Shown here piece by piece: positions 1 through 10,648 of a stretch of 64,000 bases of DNA. The stretch is from Microbacterium oxydans. GTDB lineage: Bacteria; Actinomycetota; Actinomycetes; Actinomycetales; Microbacteriaceae. The first letter of the stretch is position 1. Each line of letters starts with the position of its first letter. The DNA is taken from the NCBI RefSeq assembly GCF_026559675.1, contig NZ_CP092891.1:2046001-2110000 (forward strand). The letters are read 5' to 3'. Under the pieces are notes generated by a model. That model made no database searches. It was not told where the DNA came from and saw nothing but the letters and a program-made list of their open reading frames with translations. The position numbers and the translations under genes were made by a program.

Positions 1-638
1 GCCACCCACTCACCCGAGGCCACCCCGTGCTTGTGCCCGGCCTTGTCGACCTCGGGAAGATAGCAGTAGACGAGCGAACCCGGATGGGTGTGCGCGAGCT
101 CATACGCGAGCTGGACGCGCTCCGTCGCCGTCGCCGCGGAAGAGAACCGGGCTCCACGCAGCGTCGCCTTCGTGAAGCCGCTGTGCGCGTACGCCGCCAG
201 ACCGACGGCGAAGCTCTCGTGACCCTTCGCGTCGAGACGCTCGAAGATGGTGGCTGCGGGCTGCCAGGTGAGCGGATCCAGGCCGTCCGTCTCCCATCCG
301 CTCAGCTGGTTGACGAGCACGTCGCGGCTCGCGTCGAGCACCCGGTAGCCGACGAGGCCGTGCTCACCGGGCCAGACCCCCGTGAGGATGCTGGTCAGCG
401 CCGCTGCGGTGGTCGACGGGAAGACGGACGTCGCGACATCCTTCTTCGTCATCCCGGCCGTCAGGGAGCGCGCGTGCCCGGCGTGTCCGCGGAGACTGAT
501 CGCCCCGAGCCCGTCGATCACGACCAGCACGACCGATTCCGCACGCGGCAGCACCTCGGACTGGCCGCGGAGCGCGGCGAACAGGTCGTCCGCCACCCCG
601 ACGACGCTCCGGGCGCTCGCGGGTGCGGACGGTAGCAT
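1..638 (-). CDS. Alkaline phosphatase superfamily phosphodiesterase, 3' end cut by window
   Basis: At least 212 residues of a type I phosphodiesterase/nucleotide pyrophosphatase-like protein. The ATG at 638 opens MLPSAPASARSV. A metal-binding aspartate lies in VVIDGLGA, the nucleophile threonine is in the FPSTTAAALTS stretch, and later metal ligands sit in YLPEVDKAGHKHG, so most of the catalytic core is visible; the C-terminus lies outside the window. No signal peptide is seen, so the enzyme is probably cytoplasmic. A gene of this family next to parC is a usual actinobacterial arrangement. Physiological substrate unknown; the family assignment is fairly sure. Confidence 0.8.
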   Translation of the reverse strand, partial: MLPSAPASARSVVGVADDLFAALRGQSEVLPRAESVVLVVIDGLGAISLRGHAGHARSLTAGMTKKDVATSVFPSTTAAALTSILTGVWPGEHGLVGYRVLDASRDVLVNQLSGWETDGLDPLTWQPAATIFERLDAKGHESFAVGLAAYAHSGFTKATLRGARFSSAATATERVQLAYELAHTHPGSLVYCYLPEVDKAGHKHGVASGEWV

Positions 639-691
639 GAGGGACATCCGAGCCAGTCTGACACAGGCTCCCGTACGCCCTCAGGAAGTCC

Positions 692-3133
692 ATGCCGAAA
701 ACCCCGCCGCCCGAGCCTGTCGAGGAGCGCATCCAGGACATCGATCTCTCGACGGAGATGCAGGGCTCGTTCCTGGAGTACGCCTATTCGGTGATCTACT
801 CCCGCGCGCTGCCCGATGCGCGCGACGGACTGAAGCCCGTGCAGCGCCGCATCCTCTACCAGATGGCGGAGATGGGCCTGCGGCCCGATCGCGGTCATGT
901 CAAGAGCGCGCGCGTCGTCGGCGAGGTGATGGGAAAGCTCCACCCGCACGGAGACTCCGCGATATACGACGCACTCGTGCGCCTCGCGCAGGAGTGGGCG
1001 CTGCGTGTGCCCCTGGTCGACGGTCACGGCAACTTCGGCTCCCTCGATGACGGCCCCGCTGCAGCGCGTTACACCGAGGCGCGGCTCGCGGCGGCCGCCC
1101 TGGCCCTCACCGAGAACCTCGACGAGGACGTCGTCGACTTCATCCCGAACTACGACGGTCAGTTCCAGCAGCCCGCCGTCCTGCCCGCCGCCTTCCCGAA
1201 CCTCCTGGTCAACGGCGCCAGCGGCATCGCGGTCGGCATGGCGACCAACATGGCACCGCACAACCTCATCGAGGTCGTGGCGGCGGCGACGCACCTGCTC
1301 GAGAACCCGGACGCCACGACCGAGGACCTGATGGAGTTCGTGCCCGGTCCCGACTTCCCCTCGGGCGGCATCCTGATGGGTCTGGACGGCGTCAAGGACG
1401 CGTACACGAACGGACGCGGCGCCCTCAAGGTCCGCGGCAAGACGTCGATCGAGCCGCTCGGTCCTCGCCGCACCGGAATCATCGTCTCGGAGCTGCCGTA
1501 CATGGTGGGCCCCGAGCGTCTGATCGAGAAGATCCGTGACGCGGTGCAGGCCAAGAAGCTGCAGGGCATCAGCGACGTCACCGACCTCACCGACCGCAAT
1601 CACGGTCTGCGCGTCGCGATCGGCGTGAAGACCGGATTCGACCCGAACGCCGTGCTCGAGCAGCTGTACCGCCTCACGCCGCTGGAGGACTCCTTCAGCA
1701 TCAACAACGTGGCCCTGGTCGACGGCCAGCCGCGCACCCTCGGGCTCAAGGAGATGCTGAGCGTCTACGTGGGTCACCGCCTCGAGGTGATCACGCGCCG
1801 CAGCCGCTACCGTCTCGTCCGTCGGGAAGAGCGTCTGCACCTCGTCGAGGGGCTGCTCATCGCGATCCTCGACATCGACGAGGTCATCCAGGTCATCCGC
1901 TCGTCCGACGACTCGGAGCAGGCCCGCACGCGTCTGCGCTCCGTCTTCGACCTGAGCGAGCTGCAGGCGGAGTACATCCTCGAGCTGCGGCTTCGTCGCC
2001 TGACCAAGTTCTCCCGCATCGAGCTGGAGAGCGAGCGCGACGCGCTGCTGGCGGAGATCGCCGCGCTCCGCGAACTGCTCGGGAGCCCCGTGCTGCTCCG
2101 CGCCGCGGTCGCCCGCGAGCTGGATGCCGCGGCCGATGCCTACGGCACCCCGCGGCGCACGCTGCTCATGAACGCCGCTCCCCCGAAGCCACGAGCGACC
2201 AAGGGAGCGGTCGACCTGCAGATCGCCGACGCGCCGACCGTCCTCGTGCTCTCGACCACCGGCCGCGCCGTGCGCGTCGACCTCGGCGAGGGCCAGGAGC
2301 TGACCGTCCCGGCTCGCCGCAGCAAGCACGACGCCATCCTCACGACGGTCGAGACCACGGTCCGCGCCGAGCTCGGTGCGCTGACGAACCTCGGCCGTGT
2401 CGTGCGCTTCTCGCCCGTCGATCTCCCGTCCGTGCCCTCCACCTCGGTGCAGCTGGCCGCGGGGACTCCGCTGCGCGACTACCTCGGCATCACCGCCAAG
2501 GGTGAGCGGATCCTCGGCTTCGTGCGGTTCGACAGCGAGACGCCGATCGCACTCGGCACGGCCCAGGGCACGGTCAAGCGCATCGTCCCGTCCACCCTCC
2601 CCGTGCGTCCTGACCTCGAGGTCATCGGCATGAAGCCCGGCGACACCGTCGTCGGTGCGGCCGAGGCTCCGGACGACGCCGAGCTCGTGTTCGTCACGAC
2701 GGATGCGCAGCTGCTGCACTTCGCCGCCTCGTCGGTCCGCCCCCAGGGCGCCCCCGCGGGCGGCATGGCCGGCATCAAGCTCGGCTCCGGCGCGTCGGTC
2801 CTGTTCTTCGGCGTCGTGGACCCGGCGGTCGAGGCCGTCGTGGCCACGGTCTCCGGTGCCGACAGCGCCCTCCCCGGAACCGAGCCGGGACGCGCCAAGG
2901 TGACGTCGTTCACGGAGTACCCGGCGAAGGGCCGCGCCACCGGCGGTGTGCGCGCACACGCCTTCCTGAAGGGCGAGGACCGTCTCACGGTCGCCTGGGT
3001 CGGTCCGAACCCGCCGCAGGCCGTGGACCCGACCGGCGCGGTGCGCAAGCTCCCCGAGGTCGGCGCGCGCCGCGACGCCTCCGGTCAGCCCGTCGAGGGC
3101 GTCATCGGATCCATCGGCCGCACGATCGTCTGA
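692..3133 (+). CDS. parC: DNA topoisomerase IV subunit A (type IIA topoisomerase, ParC/GyrA family)
   Basis: 813-residue cleavage subunit of a type IIA topoisomerase; it would pair with the convergent parE to decatenate and relax DNA. The winged-helix/tower part fills residues 15-500, with the active-site tyrosine at Y127 in AARYTEAR. The quinolone pocket reads [10 protein letters not shown] (S89, D93), the drug-sensitive residues. Residues 515-813 form the beta-pinwheel domain. I see no clear GyrA box, and the partner next door is a ParE-type ATPase, so I prefer ParC over GyrA. AGGAAG sits 4-5 nt before the ATG. A genuine gyrA should exist elsewhere, probably near the origin. Confidence 0.9.
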   Translation: MPKTPPPEPVEERIQDIDLSTEMQGSFLEYAYSVIYSRALPDARDGLKPVQRRILYQMAEMGLRPDRGHVKSARVVGEVMGKLHPHGDSAIYDALVRLAQEWALRVPLVDGHGNFGSLDDGPAAARYTEARLAAAALALTENLDEDVVDFIPNYDGQFQQPAVLPAAFPNLLVNGASGIAVGMATNMAPHNLIEVVAAATHLLENPDATTEDLMEFVPGPDFPSGGILMGLDGVKDAYTNGRGALKVRGKTSIEPLGPRRTGIIVSELPYMVGPERLIEKIRDAVQAKKLQGISDVTDLTDRNHGLRVAIGVKTGFDPNAVLEQLYRLTPLEDSFSINNVALVDGQPRTLGLKEMLSVYVGHRLEVITRRSRYRLVRREERLHLVEGLLIAILDIDEVIQVIRSSDDSEQARTRLRSVFDLSELQAEYILELRLRRLTKFSRIELESERDALLAEIAALRELLGSPVLLRAAVARELDAAADAYGTPRRTLLMNAAPPKPRATKGAVDLQIADAPTVLVLSTTGRAVRVDLGEGQELTVPARRSKHDAILTTVETTVRAELGALTNLGRVVRFSPVDLPSVPSTSVQLAAGTPLRDYLGITAKGERILGFVRFDSETPIALGTAQGTVKRIVPSTLPVRPDLEVIGMKPGDTVVGAAEAPDDAELVFVTTDAQLLHFAASSVRPQGAPAGGMAGIKLGSGASVLFFGVVDPAVEAVVATVSGADSALPGTEPGRAKVTSFTEYPAKGRATGGVRAHAFLKGEDRLTVAWVGPNPPQAVDPTGAVRKLPEVGARRDASGQPVEGVIGSIGRTIV

Positions 3134-3162
3134 TCGCGGAGCGGAACGACGACCGCTCGAAC

Positions 3163-3202
3163 GAAGAGAGCCGGCCCGCTATCGACCGGGCCGGCTCTCT
3201 TC
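3163..3202. terminator. Bidirectional terminator between parC and parE
   Basis: A perfect 16-bp inverted repeat (GAAGAGAGCCGGCCCG and its complement) with an 8-nt loop, placed exactly between the two convergent stop codons. It reads as a GC-rich stem with a short A/T flank on each side, so it can serve both genes. Confidence 0.85.
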
Positions 3203-3214
3203 ATCTCCTCGGAC

Positions 3215-5341
3215 TCACGCGTCGATGGATTCGCGGGAGAGCCGGTCGGAGGAGTCGATGATGAACTCGCGGCGCGGGGCGACCTCGTTGCCCATGAGCA
3301 GCTCGAACACGCGGCCGGCGGCCTCGGCATCCTCCATGCGCACGCGGCGCAGGAGTCGCCCGGAGCGGTCCATGGTCGTGTTCGCCAGCTGCTCCGCGTC
3401 CATCTCACCGAGACCCTTGTAGCGCTGGATCGGCTCGTGCCAGCGCTTGCCCGCCTTGCGGAGCTTCGTCAGCAGCGCGTGCATCTCCTGCTCGCTGTAG
3501 GTGTAGATCGTCTCGTTCGGCTTGGACCCGGGGTTCATCACGATCACGCGGTGCAGCGGCGGGACCGCGGCGAACACACGGCCGTGCTCGATCAGCGGTC
3601 GCATGTAGCGGAAGAAGAGCGTCAGCAGCAGCGTGCGGATGTGTGCGCCGTCGACGTCGGCGTCGCTCATCAGGATCACCTTGCCGTAGCGCGCCGCATC
3701 GATGTCGAAGGTGCGCCCGGAGCCGGCGCCGATCACCTGGATGATCGACGCGCACTCGGCGTTCGACAGCATGTCGCCGACCGAGGCCTTCTGCACGTTG
3801 AGGATCTTCCCTCGGATCGGGAGCAGCGCCTGGAACTCGCTGTTACGCGCGTTCTTGGCGGTGCCGAGAGCCGAGTCGCCCTCCACGATGAAGAGCTCGC
3901 TGCGCTCGACCTCGTTCGTGCGGCAGTCGACGAGCTTGGTCGGCAGCGTCGAGGACTCCAGGGCGTTCTTGCGACGCTGGGTCTCCTTGTGCGCACGCGC
4001 CGAGACGCGTGCCTTCATCTCGGAGACGATCTTGTCCAGCAGCTGCGTGGCCTGGTTCTTGTCGTCGCGCTTGGTCGAGCTGAACCGCTGCGCCAGGTCC
4101 TTGCGGATCACCTGCGCCACGATCTGACGAACAGCCGGAGTGCCCAGCACCTCCTTGGTCTGGCCTTCGAACTGCGGTTCGGGCACGTTGACGGTCAGCA
4201 CCGCCGTCAGCCCGGCCAGGACGTCGTCCTTCTCGAGCTTGTCGTTGCCGACCTTCAGACGACGCGCGTTCTGCTCGACCTGGGTCCGCAGCACCTTCAG
4301 GAGCTCCTGCTCGAAGCCCTGCTGATGCGTCCCGCCCTTGGGCGTCGCGATGATGTTCACGAACGAGCGGACGCGGGTGTCGTAGCCGGTCCCCCAGCGC
4401 AGGGCGATGTCGACGGCGCACACGCGCTCGACCTCCGTGGCGATCATGTGCCCGTCGGCCTGCAGCACCGGCACGGTCTCCTTGAAGGTTCCCTCGCCCT
4501 GGATCCGCCACGTGTCCGTGACGGGAGGATCGATCGCGAGGTAGTCCACGAACTCGGAGATGCCGCCCTCGTACAGGTACGAGGTCTCGTCGGTCCCGAC
4601 GACGGTCGTCTCGCCATCGGAGTCCGGGACCGGGACGACCTGTCCCGCCGCCCGCGCATCCTTGACGACGATCTCGAGTCCGGGGACGAGGAAGGCGGTC
4701 TGGCGCGCACGCGTCTCGAGCTCCGAGAGCTGGAACGCGGCGTCTTTGGTGAAGATCTGCCGGTCGGCCCAGTAGCGCACGCGGGTTCCGGTGACGCCAC
4801 GCGGCGCCTTGCCGATGACGCGCAGCTCGCTGTTCTCCTCGAACGGCGTGAACGGCGCGTCCGGGCGCTTCTCCCCCGAGTCCGTGAAGATGCCGGGCTC
4901 GCCGCGGTGGAACGACATGGCGTAGGTCTTGCCGCCGCGATCGACCTCGACGTCGAGACGCTCCGACAACGCGTTCACGACGGAGGCGCCGACGCCGTGC
5001 AGACCGCCGGATGCCGCGTAGGAGCCGCCGCCGAACTTTCCACCGGCGTGCAGCTTGGTGTAGACCACCTCGACGCCGGTCAGGCCGGTGCGCGGCTCGA
5101 CGTCGACGGGGATGCCGCGACCGAGGTCGTGCACCTCGACGCTGCCGTCGGCGTGCAGGATGACGTCGATCTTCGTGCCGTTGCCGGCGACGGCCTCGTC
5201 GACGGAGTTGTCGATGATCTCCCAGAGGCAGTGCATGAGGCCCGGCGAACCGTTCGACCCGATGTACATGCCCGGGCGCTTGCGGACAGCTTCGAGCCCC
5301 TCAAGCACCTGGAGATGATGGGCGGAATACTCGGCATTCAC
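3215..5341 (-). CDS. parE: DNA topoisomerase IV subunit B (ATPase subunit)
   Basis: GHKL ATPase plus TOPRIM subunit. The N-terminal ATP site shows EIIDNSVDEA, HDLGRGIPVD and GLHGVGASVVNAL; the transducer domain follows. TOPRIM carries the acidic EGDSALGTAK glutamate and the DADVDGAHIR metal-binding aspartates. EGDSAL in place of the gyrase EGDSAG fits ParE better than GyrB. I chose GTG at 5341 (708 residues) because TAGACT lies 8 nt upstream and the protein then opens directly with the conserved NAEYSAHHLQVLEGL stretch; an upstream GTG at 5386 would add 15 residues but has no usable ribosome site. Convergent with parC. Confidence 0.9.
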   Translation of the reverse strand: MNAEYSAHHLQVLEGLEAVRKRPGMYIGSNGSPGLMHCLWEIIDNSVDEAVAGNGTKIDVILHADGSVEVHDLGRGIPVDVEPRTGLTGVEVVYTKLHAGGKFGGGSYAASGGLHGVGASVVNALSERLDVEVDRGGKTYAMSFHRGEPGIFTDSGEKRPDAPFTPFEENSELRVIGKAPRGVTGTRVRYWADRQIFTKDAAFQLSELETRARQTAFLVPGLEIVVKDARAAGQVVPVPDSDGETTVVGTDETSYLYEGGISEFVDYLAIDPPVTDTWRIQGEGTFKETVPVLQADGHMIATEVERVCAVDIALRWGTGYDTRVRSFVNIIATPKGGTHQQGFEQELLKVLRTQVEQNARRLKVGNDKLEKDDVLAGLTAVLTVNVPEPQFEGQTKEVLGTPAVRQIVAQVIRKDLAQRFSSTKRDDKNQATQLLDKIVSEMKARVSARAHKETQRRKNALESSTLPTKLVDCRTNEVERSELFIVEGDSALGTAKNARNSEFQALLPIRGKILNVQKASVGDMLSNAECASIIQVIGAGSGRTFDIDAARYGKVILMSDADVDGAHIRTLLLTLFFRYMRPLIEHGRVFAAVPPLHRVIVMNPGSKPNETIYTYSEQEMHALLTKLRKAGKRWHEPIQRYKGLGEMDAEQLANTTMDRSGRLLRRVRMEDAEAAGRVFELLMGNEVAPRREFIIDSSDRLSRESIDA

Positions 5342-5523
5342 AATCTCCGAGTCTATTCTCGACAGACGCTCTCCAGCCGCAGACACTCCCCACGGATGGC
5401 CACGGGAGGCTCACCGCGTACGCGCTGAGCGAAACACGCCGCAAACCGGGCATGCGTACAGGTGGGGCGTGGTTGTATTGACCAAATCCCCCAAGCGAAG
5501 CCGACACCCGAGGAGGCACCGAG

Positions 5524-5742
5524 ATGAACGCAACGACCGAACGTGACACCTCCACCGTCGAGTTCCGTCTGACGGCCATGGATCGCTGCGATTCCTGTGG
5601 CGCTCAGGCGTACATCGCTGCCGAGGTGAACGGCTCCGAGCTTCTGTTCTGCGCCCACCACGGCCGCAAGTACGAAGAGAAGCTCCGCAGCATCGCCACC
5701 AGCTGGCACGACGAGACCGCCCGTCTCGTCGAGACGGTCTGA
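5524..5742 (+). CDS. DUF7455-type small zinc-ribbon-like protein
   Basis: 72-residue protein with CDSCG near the middle and CAHHGRKY 20 residues later, a probable Cys2-Cys/His zinc site. The ATG has a strong AGGAGG 7 nt upstream. Small proteins of this type regularly lie beside parE/parC in actinobacteria, so a link to DNA topology or its expression is possible, but nothing in the sequence shows a function. Confidence 0.7.
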   Translation: MNATTERDTSTVEFRLTAMDRCDSCGAQAYIAAEVNGSELLFCAHHGRKYEEKLRSIATSWHDETARLVETV

Positions 5743-5759
5743 TCGTCTGCTGAGACGGG

Positions 5760-6815
5760 TCAGTCCACGACGACCCGGCGCACCCGTGCGGTGAGCCTCG
5801 TGAGGATCTCCTCACCCACGGTGTCGATCCTCTCGGCGAGGGCGGTGGCGGAGTCTTCTCCGTCGTCCCCCGCTCCGAAGAGCACGACCTCGTCACCGAC
5901 GCGGGCGCCGGGCCAGCCGTCGACCACCGACGAGGTGTGACCCACCTCGCGTAGCGCCCTGGCTCCGTCGGGGGTCCCGACGCTCGCGCCACGCACCGTC
6001 GAGGGCAGACCGTCGAAGCTGCCGATCCCGATCCGAACCTCGCCGTCCGTCGTCTCGCCGTCCGTCGTCTCGATGACCGGGGCCACGAGCGTCGCCGCCG
6101 GGCGTATCCCCTCGAGCTCGGGACCATCTGCGGAGCGGACGCCGTAGCAGAACGCGCCGATGCGCGACACGGTCCCCCGCAGCTCCGGCCGCCACCAGGA
6201 CGCCGCCGATGCGGTGAGGTGGAGGGCCGTCGGCGTCGGACCGGACTCCCCCGCGACGCGGACGGCGTCCAGGAAGACCTTCTGCGCGTCGTCGTCGTCG
6301 GCGTCGCTCGCCTCGGCGATATGGCTCCACACGCCGACGAGCTCCAGGAGACCGGCGCCCTCCGCACGTCGAGCCTCGGCGACGGCGGACTCCCAGTCTT
6401 CCGGCAGCACGCCGTTGCGGTGCAGCCCGGTGTCGATCTTCAGATGCACCCGGGCTCGCGACCCCAGGGCCTCCGCACGCGCGATGATCCGCCGCAGATA
6501 CTCGACCGTGCCGACCCCGAGGTCGATGCTCTGCATCAGGGCCTCATCGATCTCGGCGTCCGTCGACGTCGCCCAGGCGAAGATCCTGGCGTCTCCGCCG
6601 ACGATCCGGCGCACGGAGAGGCCGCTGCGGATGTCATAGCTGCCGAACGAGTCGACCCCTGCCTGTACGGCGTTCTCGACCGCCCACGCGAGCCCGTGTC
6701 CGTAGGCGTCGTCCTTGAGCACGAGCATGAGCGTCGACGGGGACACGCGCGCCTGCACGGCGGCGATGTTCGCGCGGAAGACGCTGCTGCTCAGACGGAG
6801 CTCGGGGCGCGTCAT
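5760..6815 (-). CDS. Alanine racemase-like protein, PLP-lysine half, C-domain motifs lost
   Basis: 351-residue fold-type III PLP protein. The TIM barrel is complete: K34 in VLKDDAYGHG is the Schiff-base lysine, IDTGLHRNG supplies the arginine near the carboxylate, and WSHIAEA, the TASAAS serine and SRIGAFCYG (arginine under the pyridine ring) complete the cofactor site. The C-terminal beta domain is present but odd. The SYG.TY block with the catalytic tyrosine is missing, and GR(V/I).MD has become GHTSSVVD, although the final EILTRLTARVRRV is normal. Start: the ATG at 6815 overlaps the upstream stop as ATGA; a GTG at 6824 is the alternative. Predicted to work only with the upstream gene product. 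The substrate could be alanine or another amino acid. Confidence 0.8.
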   Translation of the reverse strand: MTRPELRLSSSVFRANIAAVQARVSPSTLMLVLKDDAYGHGLAWAVENAVQAGVDSFGSYDIRSGLSVRRIVGGDARIFAWATSTDAEIDEALMQSIDLGVGTVEYLRRIIARAEALGSRARVHLKIDTGLHRNGVLPEDWESAVAEARRAEGAGLLELVGVWSHIAEASDADDDDAQKVFLDAVRVAGESGPTPTALHLTASAASWWRPELRGTVSRIGAFCYGVRSADGPELEGIRPAATLVAPVIETTDGETTDGEVRIGIGSFDGLPSTVRGASVGTPDGARALREVGHTSSVVDGWPGARVGDEVVLFGAGDDGEDSATALAERIDTVGEEILTRLTARVRRVVVD

Positions 6816-7516
6816 GCTTCCCACCCCCGGACGGCGTGCGCTCCGGCCACGGTGACCAGCTCCGCGGATTCCATCCCGGTGATGTCGGCCCAGCGCGCGA
6901 TGCCCGCCGCTGCAGGGCCCTCCCCGCCGAAGTAGGTGACCTCGGTCCCCACCTCCGCGTCTCCGCCTTCGAGGTCGACGACGCAGACGTCCATCGCGAC
7001 CCTCCCGACGATGGGGCGGGCGATTCCGTCGATCTCGACGTGGGCGTTGTTCCCGAGAGCCCGCACGATCCCCTGCGCGTAGCCGCCCGTCACCAGGGCG
7101 ACCGTCGTGTCTTCCGTCGCGCGGAACGTGTAGCCGTAGGAGACGGCGTCTCCGGGGCGCAGGCGCTTGGTGGAGAGCACTCGTCCGGTCAGCCGCATGA
7201 CCGGACGCGTCGCGAGCGCACCCGCGGTGTCCGGCAGGCCGTAGAGGAGTGACGAATCGATGTCGGGCTCACCCGTCGTGGTGCCGACGATGCCCTCGAG
7301 GTGGAGGGCTTCGACCTCGCCCGGCGCGTCGACGAGCACGCGCTCCGCTCCCGCCGTGGTCACGGCCTGAGCGACAGCGAGGAGACCGTGGCCCCAGGCA
7401 TCGCGTCGGAGATCGGCCACGCGACCGCCCTCGAGAACCGCCGCAGAGGCCGCTGCAGCCAGGGCCGAGCGGGAGATCACCGCGCGCGGCAGGGAGCTGG
7501 AAGTCGTCTCGCACAC
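6812..7516 (-). CDS. Alanine racemase C-terminal-domain protein, complementary half without PLP lysine
   Basis: 234 residues, far shorter than a normal alanine racemase (about 370). The first barrel repeat survives as DLRRDAWGHG, where arginine R37 stands in the lysine position and W41 replaces tyrosine. Most of the barrel is deleted, and it resumes at DSSLLYGLP. The C-domain is intact: catalytic-type tyrosine Y127 in AVSYGYTF, GGYAQG, and GRVAMD with M175 and D176. These are the residues that the downstream overlapping gene lacks. Start GTG at 7516, 7 nt after TAGGCT, so probably leaderless. Coupled to the next gene by an ATGA overlap. Alone it cannot bind PLP covalently. Confidence 0.8.
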   Translation of the reverse strand: MCETTSSSLPRAVISRSALAAAASAAVLEGGRVADLRRDAWGHGLLAVAQAVTTAGAERVLVDAPGEVEALHLEGIVGTTTGEPDIDSSLLYGLPDTAGALATRPVMRLTGRVLSTKRLRPGDAVSYGYTFRATEDTTVALVTGGYAQGIVRALGNNAHVEIDGIARPIVGRVAMDVCVVDLEGGDAEVGTEVTYFGGEGPAAAGIARWADITGMESAELVTVAGAHAVRGWEA

Positions 7517-7523
7517 GTGCTCC

Positions 7524-7529
7524 AGCCTA
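7524..7529 (-). promoter_or_regulatory. -10 box of the racemase pair (leaderless)
   Basis: TAGGCT on the minus strand, 7 nt before the GTG start at 7516. The predicted transcript begins at or next to the start codon. Confidence 0.55.
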
Positions 7530-7596
7530 GCTTCCGGCTCCCAGGTCGACCTGCGATGCCCCCGTAGACTGGTGGTGACCCCGACCCTGGAGCCAC

Positions 7597-8613
7597 ATGT
7601 CTCGTCTTTCCCTCGCGCCCCGCATCCGCTATCTGCTGGGACGTGCCCGCCGCATCGATGTCGGATCGGTGGTGGAACGCGCCAAGGAGGCGTCGGAACA
7701 GCACCACAAGGCCGTTCCCGCCATCGTCGTCGACATGCTGTGGTCCGCCGCCCGGCACAACGTCGGCTTCCAGGACTACATCGACTACGACTTCGCCATG
7801 CTCACGAAGGCGGAGCGCGACACGTACATGACCCACCCGGTGTCGAACCAGCTCTCGCAGCGGTACGACCACCCCGACTATCGCTGGATCTTCCAGGACA
7901 AGGTCGAGTTCGACAAGCAGTTCGCCCCCTTCCTGAAGCGCGAGTGGATGGTCGTCGAGGAGGGCAACGCGGATGCCGTGCGCGAGCTCACCCAGCGCCT
8001 CGGCACGATCGTCACGAAGGAGCCGGTGGGGCAGGCCGGCACCGGTGTGCACCGCTACCACGCCGCCGACATCGAGGACTGGGAAGAGTTCCACCGCGGT
8101 CTGCTGACGCGCGGAGAGCTGCTCATCGAAGAGGTCATCCGTCAGCACGACGCCCTCGCGGCGGTGTGCCCCGGCACCGTGAACACGACCCGCATCACCG
8201 CGTTCTTCGACGGTGAGAAGGCGCACATCCTGGCGATGGCCCAGAAGTTCGGTCGCGGCGCCGTGAGCGACCAGATGACGTTCGGCGGCTTCTACACGAT
8301 GCTCGACGAGAACGGCCACGCCGTGGGCGCCGGATACGACTCGCACGGCCACGTGCACGAGACGCACCCCGACTCCGGCTTCCGGATCGCGGACTTCCAG
8401 CTCCCCTACATGGACGAGGTCCGCGCGTTCATCGACGACGTCGCCCGGGTCGTGCCACAGGTGCAGTACGTCGGCTGGGACATCGTCGTCTCCCCCGACG
8501 GCCCGGTCCTCGTCGAGGGCAACTGGGGCGCCGGCGTGTACGAGAACAAGCCCAGCGTCACCGGCATCCGCACCGGTCACAAGCCGCGCTACCGCAAGGT
8601 CATCGGCTTCTGA
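7597..8613 (+). CDS. ATP-grasp ligase, sugar-transfer-associated type
   Basis: 338-residue ATP-grasp enzyme resembling the 'sugar-transfer associated' family found with cell-surface polysaccharide genes. The nucleotide-binding lysine lies in VTKEPVGQAGTG, and the metal ligands lie near the C-terminus in GWDIVVSPDG and VEGNWGAG. Such enzymes join a carboxylate to an amine, often attaching an amino acid to a carrier or sugar; the substrates here are unknown. It is divergent from the racemase pair with an 80-bp gap, so a shared role in making and ligating a D-amino acid is an inference from position only. GGAG lies 4 nt before the ATG; TAGACT at 7565-7570 is the likely -10. Confidence 0.75.
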   Translation: MSRLSLAPRIRYLLGRARRIDVGSVVERAKEASEQHHKAVPAIVVDMLWSAARHNVGFQDYIDYDFAMLTKAERDTYMTHPVSNQLSQRYDHPDYRWIFQDKVEFDKQFAPFLKREWMVVEEGNADAVRELTQRLGTIVTKEPVGQAGTGVHRYHAADIEDWEEFHRGLLTRGELLIEEVIRQHDALAAVCPGTVNTTRITAFFDGEKAHILAMAQKFGRGAVSDQMTFGGFYTMLDENGHAVGAGYDSHGHVHETHPDSGFRIADFQLPYMDEVRAFIDDVARVVPQVQYVGWDIVVSPDGPVLVEGNWGAGVYENKPSVTGIRTGHKPRYRKVIGF

Positions 8614-8621
8614 GACAGCGA

Positions 8622-8654
8622 GAAGGCCCCGGATGCCGAGCATCCGGGGCCTTC
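8622..8654. terminator. Bidirectional terminator
   Basis: Perfect 15-bp stem (GAAGGCCCCGGATGC) with a 3-nt loop between the convergent ATP-grasp gene and the CofE-like gene. The right arm is followed by TTC on the plus strand. Confidence 0.85.
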
Positions 8655-8672
8655 TTCGTGGGTTCGCGCGGG

Positions 8673-9364
8673 TCAGCTCGCGCGGACGATGCCGAGCGGC
8701 GTGGACTCGAGGCCCTGGCCGAGCGGGTTGTCCCCGAGGATCTTGACCAGACGACGCTCGCCGTCCTTGTCGAGCGTCGATCCGAGGATGTTGCCGCCCA
8801 GGTCGTTGATGTCGACCACGGCGACCTCGGCCTGACCGCCGATGAGCTTCTTCAGACGTGCCGCGACGCCGTCGGGGTCCTTCGGTCCGAGCACGACCGC
8901 CTCGTTGTAGGGAGGGATGGTGTGCTTCGTAGGACCGTCGATCGCCCGCGCCTTGTCGCCCGCGATGCGGTAGAAGTCACCACGGCGACCGAACGCCTTG
9001 GTGACGGCGGCCACGGCCGAGGCGAACAGGATGCGCGGCGTGCCGCACTCCCGCAGCGCCATCTCCATCGTCTCGGGCATGCCGAGTCCGATGCCGTAGG
9101 GCGTGCGCGTGACGTACTTCGAGAGGAACAGCGCGAGCTTGCGCGGCTTGATCTCGTCGAGACGGTACGACCGCCCCTGCGTGATCGCCACGATCTTCTC
9201 GGTCACGAACAGCAGGTCGCCCGGCTGCACGGCATCCTTCGCGTACTCGGTGATGATCGCGTCGAGATCGTCGTCCGGCATGACCACACGGGTGCGCAGC
9301 GGGATGCGCGCATAGCTCTTTCCATCGACGCTCGCCTCGAGCGCCTTGCCGTCGTTCGCCTGCA

Positions 9365-9365
<1 letters not shown>
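8673..9365 (-). CDS. Coenzyme F420-0:L-glutamate ligase (CofE/FbiB) family protein
   Basis: 230-residue single-domain member of the CofE-like gamma-glutamyl ligase family, which in the F420 pathway adds glutamate to F420-0 using GTP. The family core (FVTEKIVAITQGR, the RTPYGIGLGMPETM region, VAVVDINDLGGN) spans the whole protein. It lacks the nitroreductase-like C-terminal domain of mycobacterial FbiB. No other F420 biosynthetic gene is in the window, so the acceptor is uncertain. The ATG at 9365 overlaps the sigA stop as TGATG; a GTG at 9368 is also possible. Probably cotranscribed with sigA. Confidence 0.75.
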
Positions 9366-10603
<1,238 letters not shown>

Positions 10604-10648
10604 GTTTCGCCTTTCACGGAGCTGCTGTGTAGCCCCGGGACATTTCGG

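Noticed and set aside
518..2959. An 813-residue open frame on the minus strand opposite parC
   Set aside because: High GC gives long mirror frames; composition is Arg/His/Asp-rich and no motif appears. The plus-strand frame is clearly ParC.
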